This document shows positions 1 to 8,400 of a stretch of DNA of 64,000 nucleotides, one piece after another (position 1 is the first letter of the stretch; every line of letters begins with the position of its first letter). Location of the stretch: positions 1-64,000 of the forward strand of contig CANMPP010000002.1 of NCBI GenBank assembly GCA_947499735.1. The letters run 5' to 3'. The notes under the pieces were generated by a model, which saw nothing but the letters and a program-made list of their open reading frames with translations, was not told the DNA's origin and did no database searches. This stretch comes from an uncultured Pelagimonas sp. GTDB taxonomy: Bacteria; Pseudomonadota; Alphaproteobacteria; Rhodobacterales; Rhodobacteraceae. A program made the translations under genes and the position numbers.

Positions 1-1
1 C

Positions 2-133
2 AACTTCCCCAACATCAACAGAATACGCCAAAAAAACCCAACAAACTCAAACGCAATACAAATCAACCAATTCCTTGGTGTTGCTGACGACAAAGCGTCT
101 GATATTGCTGGAGCACAGCATTTGTTTGATTAA
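2..133 (+). CDS. C-terminal end of an unidentified gene (partial)
   Basis: An open frame enters from the left edge and runs 43 codons to a TAA at 131-133. The readable tail ends with the residues VADDKASDIAGAQHLFD. No family is recognisable from this fragment, and the first half is rich in Asn, Gln and Thr. It is not certain that the frame is coding. The alternative is that this is intergenic sequence open by chance. The next gene starts about 120 bp downstream on the same strand. Confidence 0.25.
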   Translation, partial: NFPNINRIRQKNPTNSNAIQINQFLGVADDKASDIAGAQHLFD

Positions 134-258
134 GGTTAGGGTGTCAAACAGACAGGATGTGTCGCTGGGATGTCTGTATTGACGTTTGTGCTATGGTATA
201 TCTTGCGGCCTATGATTACGTGGTTGCGCAGCGCATGTGACCGGAATGGGTGAACGCC

Positions 259-2565
259 ATGGCGAAAAAACAAGACAATATCGGCAAAAGTTCAAACGCG
301 GCTGGAGGCTGGGGTGCGTTGAAAAGCGTTGGGCGGCAATTGATGGGATCTGGCCAGCCTGTGACCGGCGCACGCACTATGTTGAAAGCCAACCAGCCCG
401 ACGGGTTTGATTGCCCGGGTTGCGCCTGGGGGGATCCTGAACATGGGTCGTCTTTTGAATTTTGCGAAAACGGCGTGAAAGCTGTCGCGTGGGAAGCAAC
501 CCGCGCCCGAGCCGCACCTGATTTCTTTGCCGAACATAGCGTTTCTGACCTGTCCACTTGGTCAGATTATGATCTGGAACATCAGGGGCGGTTGACGCAT
601 CCGCTGCGCTATAATGTCCAGATCGATCACTATGAAGCGGTTACTTGGGACGTGGCATTTGCGGAAATCGGTGCTGCGTTGAACGCGCTTCCCGATCCCA
701 ATATGGCGGAATTCTATACATCTGGTCGCGCCAGCAACGAGGCGGCGTTTCTCTATCAGACCTTCGTACGTTTGTATGGCACGAATAATTTTCCAGACTG
801 TTCCAATATGTGCCACGAGGCCAGTGGCGTTGCTTTGACCGATGCGATTGGTATCGGTAAGGGGACTGTCCGGCTGGAAGATTTCGAACTTGCGGATGCA
901 ATTTTTGTCGTGGGCCAAAACCCGGGCACCAATCACCCCCGCATGTTGGCCGATTTGCGGGCGGCAACAGAGCGCGGCGCGCGCGTTGTTGTGTTTAATA
1001 CGTTGAAGGAAAAAGGGCTTAGCCGGTTCGCCGATCCACAGAATAAGCTGGAAATGGTACGTGGCGGATCGGAAGCAACGTCGACCGACTATTTCCGTCC
1101 ACGTCTTGGTGGGGATATGGCGATTTTCCGTGGCATGTCCAAGCTGATTTTCGCCGCGGATGATGCGGCTTTGGCGTCTGGACGATCACCTGTGATTGAT
1201 CACGATTTTATTGCAGAGCATTGTCAGGGTATCGAGGCCTATCGCGACATTGTTGAAGCCACGTCTTGGGATGCGATTGAAGAACAATCAGGTCTATCGC
1301 GGGCTGAAATTCAGGCCGCGACAGATATTTTCTTGGCCGCAGAAAACGTGATTACGACATGGGCGATGGGTATCACGCAGCATCGCCATTCGGTGGATAT
1401 GATCCGGGAAATTGCGAATGTCATGTTCCTGCGCGGCCAGATCGGGCGGGCGGGCCGTGGCCTATGCCCAGTGCGTGGGCATTCCAATGTGCAGGGGGAC
1501 CGGACCGTTGGCATCAACGAAAAGGCACCCAAGGCCCTACTTGATGCGATGGAGGCAGAGCTGGGCGTGCCGTTGCCGCGCGATAAAGGGCATAACGTGC
1601 TAGAAGCAATTGGTGCGATGCTATCGGGTGATGCCAAAGCGTTTATTGGCTTGGGTGGTAATTTCGCCCGGGCCACGCCGGATAGCCCGCTGATTGCGGA
1701 TGCGATGAAACGCTTGGATCTGACCGTGAACATCGCAACCAAGCTGAACCATGGTCATTTGTTGACCGGAAAGCAGTCCTATATCCTGCCCTGTCTGGGG
1801 CGAACGGAAATTGACCGGAATGCCAAAGGTGTGGCGCAGATTGTGACGGTTGAGGATTCCATGTCGATGGTACATGGATCTGGTGGCATCAACTTGCCAG
1901 CGTCCAAGACGTTGAAATCCGAGGTGCAGATCATCGCGGGCATAGCCGAGGCGACCTTAGGCAATGGGGTCGTTAACTGGCCTGATCTGGCTGAAGACTA
2001 TGATGAAATCAGGGACATGATCGCGCGGGTTCTGCCGATCTTTGGTGATTTCAACACGGATGTGCGCCAACCACGTGGGTTCCGCCTGCGCAACGGGGCG
2101 TCTTATCGGGAATGGAATACGCCCAGTGGGCGTGCCAATTTCTCGGCTGCGGATCTGCCTGAGGCCACGGAATGGCAATTGGCACAAGGTCGCGAACAGA
2201 GCTTTGTTTTGCAAACCTTCCGGTCGCATGATCAGTATAACACCACGATCTACGGCATGGATGACCGCTATCGGGGGGTTTATGGCGCGCGCGATATCGT
2301 GTTCATGCATCCTGATGATATTGCGGCCATTGGTGCGGTGCCGGGGGATCGGATGGATGTTATCACCGAAACGGATGACGTGATTGAACGGATTGCGCGG
2401 GATTTTTGTCTGGTATCTTATGACATCCCAAAGGGTTGCGTTGCGGGCTACTACCCCGAACTAAACGTGTTGGTCCCACATAGCAGCTTTGGCGACAAAA
2501 GCTTTACACCTGCCTCTAAATCCATCCCGGTTCGATTTAGGCCCAGCGGGGGCGGTGGTGTGTAA
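259..2565 (+). CDS. FdhF/YdeP-family molybdopterin oxidoreductase
   Basis: A 768-residue protein of the formate dehydrogenase alpha / YdeP branch of the DMSO reductase superfamily, which binds bis-molybdopterin guanine dinucleotide. Visible marks are an N-terminal CPGCAWGDPEHG stretch, the CSNMCHEASG segment in the expected cofactor region, the GQNPGTNHPRM nucleotide-binding stretch and GRAGRGLCPVRGHSNVQG in the middle. YdeP-type members are implicated in acid resistance or uncharacterised redox steps; their substrates are poorly known, and true formate dehydrogenase activity should not be assumed. A cytoplasmic location is inferred because no Tat signal is seen. The ATG at 259 was chosen; an in-frame GTG lies at 250. 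It is followed by a small overlapping gene and by fdhD, which supports a molybdenum-enzyme operon. Confidence 0.9.
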   Translation: MAKKQDNIGKSSNAAGGWGALKSVGRQLMGSGQPVTGARTMLKANQPDGFDCPGCAWGDPEHGSSFEFCENGVKAVAWEATRARAAPDFFAEHSVSDLSTWSDYDLEHQGRLTHPLRYNVQIDHYEAVTWDVAFAEIGAALNALPDPNMAEFYTSGRASNEAAFLYQTFVRLYGTNNFPDCSNMCHEASGVALTDAIGIGKGTVRLEDFELADAIFVVGQNPGTNHPRMLADLRAATERGARVVVFNTLKEKGLSRFADPQNKLEMVRGGSEATSTDYFRPRLGGDMAIFRGMSKLIFAADDAALASGRSPVIDHDFIAEHCQGIEAYRDIVEATSWDAIEEQSGLSRAEIQAATDIFLAAENVITTWAMGITQHRHSVDMIREIANVMFLRGQIGRAGRGLCPVRGHSNVQGDRTVGINEKAPKALLDAMEAELGVPLPRDKGHNVLEAIGAMLSGDAKAFIGLGGNFARATPDSPLIADAMKRLDLTVNIATKLNHGHLLTGKQSYILPCLGRTEIDRNAKGVAQIVTVEDSMSMVHGSGGINLPASKTLKSEVQIIAGIAEATLGNGVVNWPDLAEDYDEIRDMIARVLPIFGDFNTDVRQPRGFRLRNGASYREWNTPSGRANFSAADLPEATEWQLAQGREQSFVLQTFRSHDQYNTTIYGMDDRYRGVYGARDIVFMHPDDIAAIGAVPGDRMDVITETDDVIERIARDFCLVSYDIPKGCVAGYYPELNVLVPHSSFGDKSFTPASKSIPVRFRPSGGGGV

Positions 2566-2854
2566 GTCGCTGGAACGTGTGATGGGGGCGATATCTGCGC
2601 ATGCGGATGTGTCGCCCCTTGAAGCTGGCATATTGGCTGCTGCACATTTGGGAATGGCGCGGAACAGCCGGGATTTTGCGAAACAAGCTGAGATCGCACA
2701 TGCATTGGTGATCCGGGCCTGTGTTGATCTAGGTGAGCTCAAAGGCCTTATAATGTTGGAACGGCGCGGTGATCGATCCCAGCGTGTGTTTTTCCAGTTG
2801 TCGGGCGCAGGACGAACCTTAATTGAGGCAGCTCTTGCTGCGCGGACGGAGTGA
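2558..2854 (+). CDS. Small helical (winged-helix-like?) protein between YdeP-type enzyme and FdhD
   Basis: About 98 residues, overlapping the stop of the upstream oxidoreductase (GTG at 2558, upstream TAA at 2563-2565) and ending 1 bp before the fdhD ATG. The frame stays open further upstream to 2489, but that part lies inside the oxidoreductase and is probably not translated. The body is helical and ends in a segment with RRGDRSQRVFFQLS, which could be the wing of a MarR-like DNA-binding or protein-binding fold; no motif is decisive. Tight overlap on both sides implies translational coupling and a role linked to the molybdoenzyme, such as regulator, chaperone or small subunit. Function is not known. 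Confidence 0.65.
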   Translation: MCKSLERVMGAISAHADVSPLEAGILAAAHLGMARNSRDFAKQAEIAHALVIRACVDLGELKGLIMLERRGDRSQRVFFQLSGAGRTLIEAALAARTE

Positions 2855-2855
2855 C

Positions 2856-3641
2856 ATGGACGTTTCTAAGCCTGTGATGGCAACGCAGATATCTGGGCAG
2901 GACGCCCTGCGGGAACTGCCGCGAGAGGTTCCGGTCTCTGTCGTCTTGGATGGATCAAGCGCAGGTGTTTTGATGTGCTCGCCTGCCGCGCTAAAGGATC
3001 TTGCCATCGGCTTTTCCCGGAGCGAAGGGTCCATCGCGTCTGTGAACGACATCGTTGAATATGAAGAAGCCGTGCAACAAAACGGGATCGAAGCCCGCCT
3101 TTGGTTGAAGCCCGGGCTTTCTGCACAGATTGTGGCGCGTGGTCGGGTTATGGCGGGGCCGGTTGGTTGTGGCATGTGCGGTTTGGATAGTCTTGAACAG
3201 GCGATGCGCCCTTTGCCGACAGTTGCGATGCAACCTTCGTTTATACCCGCGGCTGACATTATGGCGGCACCTGACGCGCTGCGGGCACGCCAACCGTTGC
3301 ATGATAAAACCCGCGCCGCCCATGCAGCTGGGTTCTGTGTGCCGGGGCAGGGCGTTGTGATGGCGCGCGAAGATGTCGGGCGGCACAATGCATTGGACAA
3401 ACTGATCGGTGCATTGATGCAGGCGGGCATTGATCCCAGTTCGGGTGCATTTGTCATGACATCGCGCCTGTCGCTTGAACTGGTTCAGAAATGCGCGATG
3501 GTTGGCTGTGGCGTGATCGTTGCGGTGTCATCACCCACGGCTGATGCGGTAGCAGCGGCGGATCAGGCGGGGATCACGACGGTTGGTTTTGCCCATGCCG
3601 ACGGGTTTGAGGTGTTTTCGCACCCAGAACGGGTTGCATAA
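2856..3641 (+). CDS. fdhD: Formate dehydrogenase accessory sulfurtransferase FdhD
   Basis: A 261-residue FdhD-family protein. In the family, FdhD takes sulfur from IscS and passes it to the molybdenum cofactor before its insertion into formate dehydrogenase-like enzymes. The characteristic VGCGMCG motif supplies C105 and C108, and the family signature EDVGRHNALDKLIG follows near residue 170. The start at ATG 2856 gives a normal FdhD length; the frame is also open to a TTG at 2823, inside the upstream gene. It is the last gene of the three-gene operon, and its likely client is the YdeP-type enzyme encoded first. Confidence 0.93.
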   Translation: MDVSKPVMATQISGQDALRELPREVPVSVVLDGSSAGVLMCSPAALKDLAIGFSRSEGSIASVNDIVEYEEAVQQNGIEARLWLKPGLSAQIVARGRVMAGPVGCGMCGLDSLEQAMRPLPTVAMQPSFIPAADIMAAPDALRARQPLHDKTRAAHAAGFCVPGQGVVMAREDVGRHNALDKLIGALMQAGIDPSSGAFVMTSRLSLELVQKCAMVGCGVIVAVSSPTADAVAAADQAGITTVGFAHADGFEVFSHPERVA

Positions 3642-3649
3642 ATACCCAA

Positions 3650-3680
3650 GAAAAAACCCCTGCCGATACTCGGCAAGGGC
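3650..3680 (-). terminator. Rho-independent terminator of the gltB-like/cysJ-like operon
   Basis: A hairpin with arms CCTTGCCGA and TCGGCAGG (minus-strand sense, loop near 3666-3669) is followed by TTTTTT on the minus strand at 3651-3656. It lies between the stop of fdhD and the stop of the diflavin reductase, so it serves the minus-strand operon and may also stop read-through from fdhD. Confidence 0.8.
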
Positions 3681-3688
3681 TGGTTTGC

Positions 3689-5437
3689 TTAGTAGACGTC
3701 GCGCACATAGCGCTTTTCGCGCTTTAAGGTGCTGACATAATCGGCAGCGGCTTCAACGGACATGCCACCCTGTGTTTCGATGACTTTATGCAGGGTCTCA
3801 TCCACATCTTTGGCCATGCGAGATGCATCACCACACACATAGAAATGTCCGCCTTCTTCCAGCATTGCGAACAGGTCTTTGCCATTCTCTGCCATGCGGT
3901 TTTGGACATAGATTTTCTGGGATTGGTCACGTGAAAACGCAAGATCCAGACGGGTCAGCAGGCCGGAGGTGCTCATTTCGCTGATTTCATCCTCATAGAT
4001 AAAATCGGTCTCGCGATGTTGATCACCAAAGAACAACCAGTTCGTGCCTGTCGCCCCACGTTCGCGACGTTCTTCTAGGAAGGCACGGAAAGGCGCGATA
4101 CCTGTGCCGGGGCCAACCATGATCATGGGGACATCGTTGTTTTCCGGCACGCGGAAGCTTTTGTTCGGGGACATGAATATGCCAGCTGACGCGCCTGTCG
4201 GTACGTGGTCGGCCATAAACGTCGAACACACGCCACGGTGTGGGCGGTTGTTATAGGTCCAGCGCACGGCCGCGACGGTCAGATGAACCTCACCTTCATG
4301 TGCTTTTGGGCTGGAAGAAATCGAATAGGCACGATGCTGCAACGGTTTCAGCCAGCTGACGAATTCCGCCGGATCAATCTTGAGATCTGGGTTGAGGTTC
4401 AAAAGATCCAGCGTGTCTTTGCCCCACAAAAACGCATCCAGTGCTTCTTTGTCGCCATGACCAATCACATGGGTGAATTCTGCGTCTTTAGCCAAAGGTT
4501 CCAGCGCGCGTATCAAATCCTTGGAGGGCGTCATGATTTCCAAACCAGTGGACAGCAATGCGCCCAATGGTTTGTCTTGGCCCGCGATGCTTGTGTCCTG
4601 ATCCGCACCAAGACGTGACAGGATATCACCAACCAGATCTGGCGCATTGACCGGCATCACGCCCATTGCGTCGCCCGCTTCATAGGTCAGACCGCTATCA
4701 CCGAGATCAAAGGCAAGGTGGCGGATTTCCTTAGCGGATTGCGCACCGGATAGGACACGGTTGTCGACCATTTTTGCCAAATACGGGTTCTTGCGCGAAT
4801 AGCCGGATTTTTCTTTTTTCTTAGGTGCTGCAGCAGTGTCTGCTTGTGCCGAGGCCACCCCTGCATCGGGCAATGATGCGTTCAGCCATTCGGAAGCCGC
4901 ATCTTCAAAATCCACATCACAATCCACACGATCAGCCAAACGTTTCGCACCCAGCTGTTCCAAACGTGTATCGATCAGTTTGCCGGCCTGACAGAAATGT
5001 TCGTAAGACGTATCACCCAATGCCAGAACACCATAGTTTAGGCTTTCCAAACGCGGTGCGTCCGTGGCGGACAGCGCATCCCAAAAGAGTTCCGCATTGT
5101 CGGGCATTTCACCCTCACCATAGGTCGAAATGACGACGATCAGGTTTTCCAGCGTTGCCAGCTGATCCATTTCAATCGCGTCCAATTCGTTCACACGCGG
5201 GGTGAACCCTTTTGCGCGGGCGAGGTCTGCGGCTTCATTCGCGACCTCTTCGGCATTGCCCGTCTGTGTGCCGTAAACGATGTCGATATATTTGGCTTCA
5301 ACCTGTGCGCCGCCCGCAGCGGGTGCTTGGGTTGCGCCCATGATGGCCCGGGAATGCAGGCCAGCCATAAAGCCGCTTAGCCAATTGCGTTGCTCGTCAG
5401 AAAACGGTGCATCGGTTGGAATATAAGGTACTTTCAT
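3689..5437 (-). CDS. CysJ-type diflavin reductase (sulfite reductase alpha-like flavoprotein)
   Basis: A 582-residue NADPH-FMN-FAD reductase. Order: N-terminal leader of about 50 residues, flavodoxin-like FMN domain opening with YGTQTGNAEEVA, an FAD-binding domain with HRAYSISSSP and GVCSTFMAD, an NADPH domain with GPGTGIAPFRAFLEERR and VCGDASRMAKDVD, and the C-terminal KRYVRDVY typical of CysJ. In the CysJ family these proteins feed electrons from NADPH to the CysI sulfite reductase hemoprotein. No cysI is present here. The gene begins 3 bp after a giant glutamate synthase-like gene, with its ribosome-binding site in that gene's end, so the two are co-translated. That raises the possibility that its electron acceptor is the GltB-like protein (inference). 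A terminator follows. Confidence 0.9.
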   Translation of the reverse strand: MKVPYIPTDAPFSDEQRNWLSGFMAGLHSRAIMGATQAPAAGGAQVEAKYIDIVYGTQTGNAEEVANEAADLARAKGFTPRVNELDAIEMDQLATLENLIVVISTYGEGEMPDNAELFWDALSATDAPRLESLNYGVLALGDTSYEHFCQAGKLIDTRLEQLGAKRLADRVDCDVDFEDAASEWLNASLPDAGVASAQADTAAAPKKKEKSGYSRKNPYLAKMVDNRVLSGAQSAKEIRHLAFDLGDSGLTYEAGDAMGVMPVNAPDLVGDILSRLGADQDTSIAGQDKPLGALLSTGLEIMTPSKDLIRALEPLAKDAEFTHVIGHGDKEALDAFLWGKDTLDLLNLNPDLKIDPAEFVSWLKPLQHRAYSISSSPKAHEGEVHLTVAAVRWTYNNRPHRGVCSTFMADHVPTGASAGIFMSPNKSFRVPENNDVPMIMVGPGTGIAPFRAFLEERRERGATGTNWLFFGDQHRETDFIYEDEISEMSTSGLLTRLDLAFSRDQSQKIYVQNRMAENGKDLFAMLEEGGHFYVCGDASRMAKDVDETLHKVIETQGGMSVEAAADYVSTLKREKRYVRDVY

Positions 5438-5440
5438 CGG

Positions 5441-8400
5441 TTACTCCGCCGCGATGCGAGATGCCAAATCGGGCAACGCGTTTTGTGCAAATAGTTCGTC
5501 GAAGCTAGGGATTGTGCCCAAGCTTGCGCGGTTTTTACGGTCCTGATGCAGGATCCAGGAATAGGTGCCGGGGCTGTCCATATTCAAGATATTGCGCATC
5601 GATAGCGCGGTTTTGAAATCGCGCAGACGTTTGTCGGCCACCAGTGTCGCAAGACCTGCATCATCATAATCGCTGACCGCCTGTTTGGCGTGTTTTGCCA
5701 ATGCGGCCATCAGACCAAAATCTTCGGTCAGGATCAGATTGCGGGCGGCTTTGTCACGGGCGATTTGATCCGCTCCTTTGCCTGCGCGTTTGATCGCTAG
5801 GTTTTGCGCCATTTCCAGAACCGTATAGCTGTTGAGCAGGCGGAACATGTCATCCGTGTCCATTTCGCCATAGGCGGGTACAGTGCCACGATGCACTGGG
5901 CGACCAGCTTTCCAAGCCTTTTTCAGGTTGGCAACCTGATGCGCGGCCAAAGCCGTCGACAATTCGTCAATCAGATCCTTGCGCGTTTTGGCAGCCAGAA
6001 TGGCATCTGCGTCTTGGTATTGCAGCAGCGCCTTTGGCATGACCCATGCCATTTTGGCCTGTGCCGCTTCCCAATCGGCAAGGATGTCTTGCGCCTTGCG
6101 GGACCCAGTTGCTTCAACATGCCAGTTCAACAGTTGATGCACAGCATCCCGGTGGATATCGGCCTCGGCAGATCCATCGGTCAGGGTGCCCATAAACACG
6201 GAATCCTTGCTTAACATATCTGGCAAACGACCCTCTGGATCATACTGATAAGCAAAGCCGCCAGACATGCCATTGCCGTATCCTTTGGCAAAGGTGCCAA
6301 GGTTCAGGATCGCGCCATTGGTCATGTATTCCGCGCAAAAATCACCGACGCCTTCAACAACGGCAGTCGCGCCTGAGTTACGTACAGCGAAACGATCCCC
6401 GGCCTGACCTTCGATAAAGGTACGGCCACCGGTTGCGCCAAACAGGGCAAAGTTGCCGATCAGAACGTTTTCACGCGCAGATCCACCACCCGGGGATTTG
6501 ACGATGATTTCACCGCCATTTGCGCCCTTGCCGACACCATCATTACAGGTGCCAGTATGTTCCATGACCATGCCGTCATTACAGAACGCGCCAAAGCTTT
6601 GACCCGCTGACCCTTGCGTCACAACACGTACAGACCGTGGATCCAGATAGCGACGCCCACGCACATCTTCATGTGCGGCGGCGGGCAGGTCTGCGATTTC
6701 ATGGTTCAACAGGCGTTCGATATCGATGCCCAGCTGACCGCCAACTGTTTTATTGCGGTTGTTCAGTGGCTCATTCGGTTTGATTTCAATCCGTGTTTCG
6801 CCGCCGTCAAAGAGGCGTGATTGAACCTGCTCCAACAGTTTGTCATCAACCGCAAAATCGCGTTCCAGATAGACGGGATTTTCGACCGGGTTTTCCGACA
6901 CATGGGTCAACATATCACGCAGGTTCAACTGACCAACCGATGCCGGGTGATCCAGCAAATGCAACAGGTCAGAGCGCCCACGCGCCTCTGCCAAAGATTG
7001 CAGGCCCAATTCCGCCAGAATTTCACGTGTTTCATGCGCGATGTTCAGCAAATACTGTGCCAATGCACGTGGGTCGCCGTCAAACACCTCTGGGTTTGTT
7101 GTCAGACCAGCAGGGCATTTGATGTTGCAGTTCTTTGCCATCACGCATTTCAGCATCATCAGGGCCGTGGTGCCAAATTCGAAACTGTCACCCCCCATCA
7201 GTGCGGCCTTGACCACATCGGATCCGGTTTGCATCGCACCTGAGCAGCGCAGCATAACCTTTTGACGGATGCCGTTTGCGCATAGGGCTTGGTGAACTTC
7301 GGCAATGCCGATTTCCGCCGCGCGGCCTGTATATTTCAGCGATGTCACAGATGCCGCACCGGTTCCGCCTGTGCTGCCCGCAACGTTGATCACATCCGCG
7401 CCTGCTTTCGCAACGCCAACCGCAATCGTGCCGATGCCTTCAGAAGACACCAATTTCACGATAACACGCACGCGTGCAGCTTTTGCGTCATGGATCAGCT
7501 GACCGAGGTCCTCGATCGAATAAGTATCATGGTGCGGCGGGGGCGAGATCAATTCAACGCCCGGCGTGCCACCACGCGCTGCCGCGATTTCAACGGTGAC
7601 TTTAGGTGCTGGCAATTGGCCGCCTTCACCGGGTTTCGCACCCTGACCGATTTTAATCTCGATCTCTTCAAGGTTTGGTTCAGCCAGATAGCCTGCCCAC
7701 ACGCCAAAACGACCCGAGGCAAATTGCTTGATCTTGGATGCGCGGATCGTGCCGTAACGCGAAATATGTTCGCCACCTTCGCCCGAATTCGACATGCCGC
7801 CAACCATATTGGTGCCATGCGCCACGGCTTCATGCGCGGTGGCAACCAAAGCCCCATGGGACATCGCACCAGAGGCAAGGCGAGACGTGATTTCAGACGC
7901 AGGCTGGACCTGCTCCAAATCGATGCGCGGCTGGGCGGGTTTAATGCGCGAGATATAATCCAACGCCCGGCCAGTGACGGCAATTTTCAACGCACCGCCT
8001 GTGACAGTGTGCCCAATCATGTCATTTGCAAACCGTTCCACCAGCGATTGGCGCAATGCATCCAATCGACCAATGTCAGCGGATTTAGGGCCCGTCAGGC
8101 GTAACAGGAATTCATCCTGACCGATGGGTTCGACTTCTAGTCCTCGGATCACGAAGTCGCGGTTGCCTGCGCGGTTGAACAACATCATCTCGCGTTTGAT
8201 GTCGTCGACTTTGTCATAGAACGTGATGTCAGCAGGGAAGGACAGAACGTCGCGCAGTGCAGCTGGCCGCTTATGGCGTTCCTCGCTCATCATCAGGCTA
8301 AAGTCGCGATAACCCGGTGTGATTTTGAACGTGTCGATTTGCTCTTTGCTCAGCTTATCAAAGCTGGTGTTCACATAGCCCTTTTCAGAGATGCTGAACG

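Noticed and set aside
2489-2557. The longer start of the small gene before fdhD
   Set aside because: The extra 23 codons lie inside the coding end of the molybdoenzyme, and the GTG at 2558 overlapping its stop is a more usual arrangement.
7289-8104. A 271-codon plus-strand open frame opposite the GltB-like gene, and other long antisense frames such as 27911-29023 and 2819-3457
   Set aside because: They lie wholly opposite genes with strong family motifs, have no recognisable domains, and show the Arg/His/Cys-rich composition typical of antisense frames.
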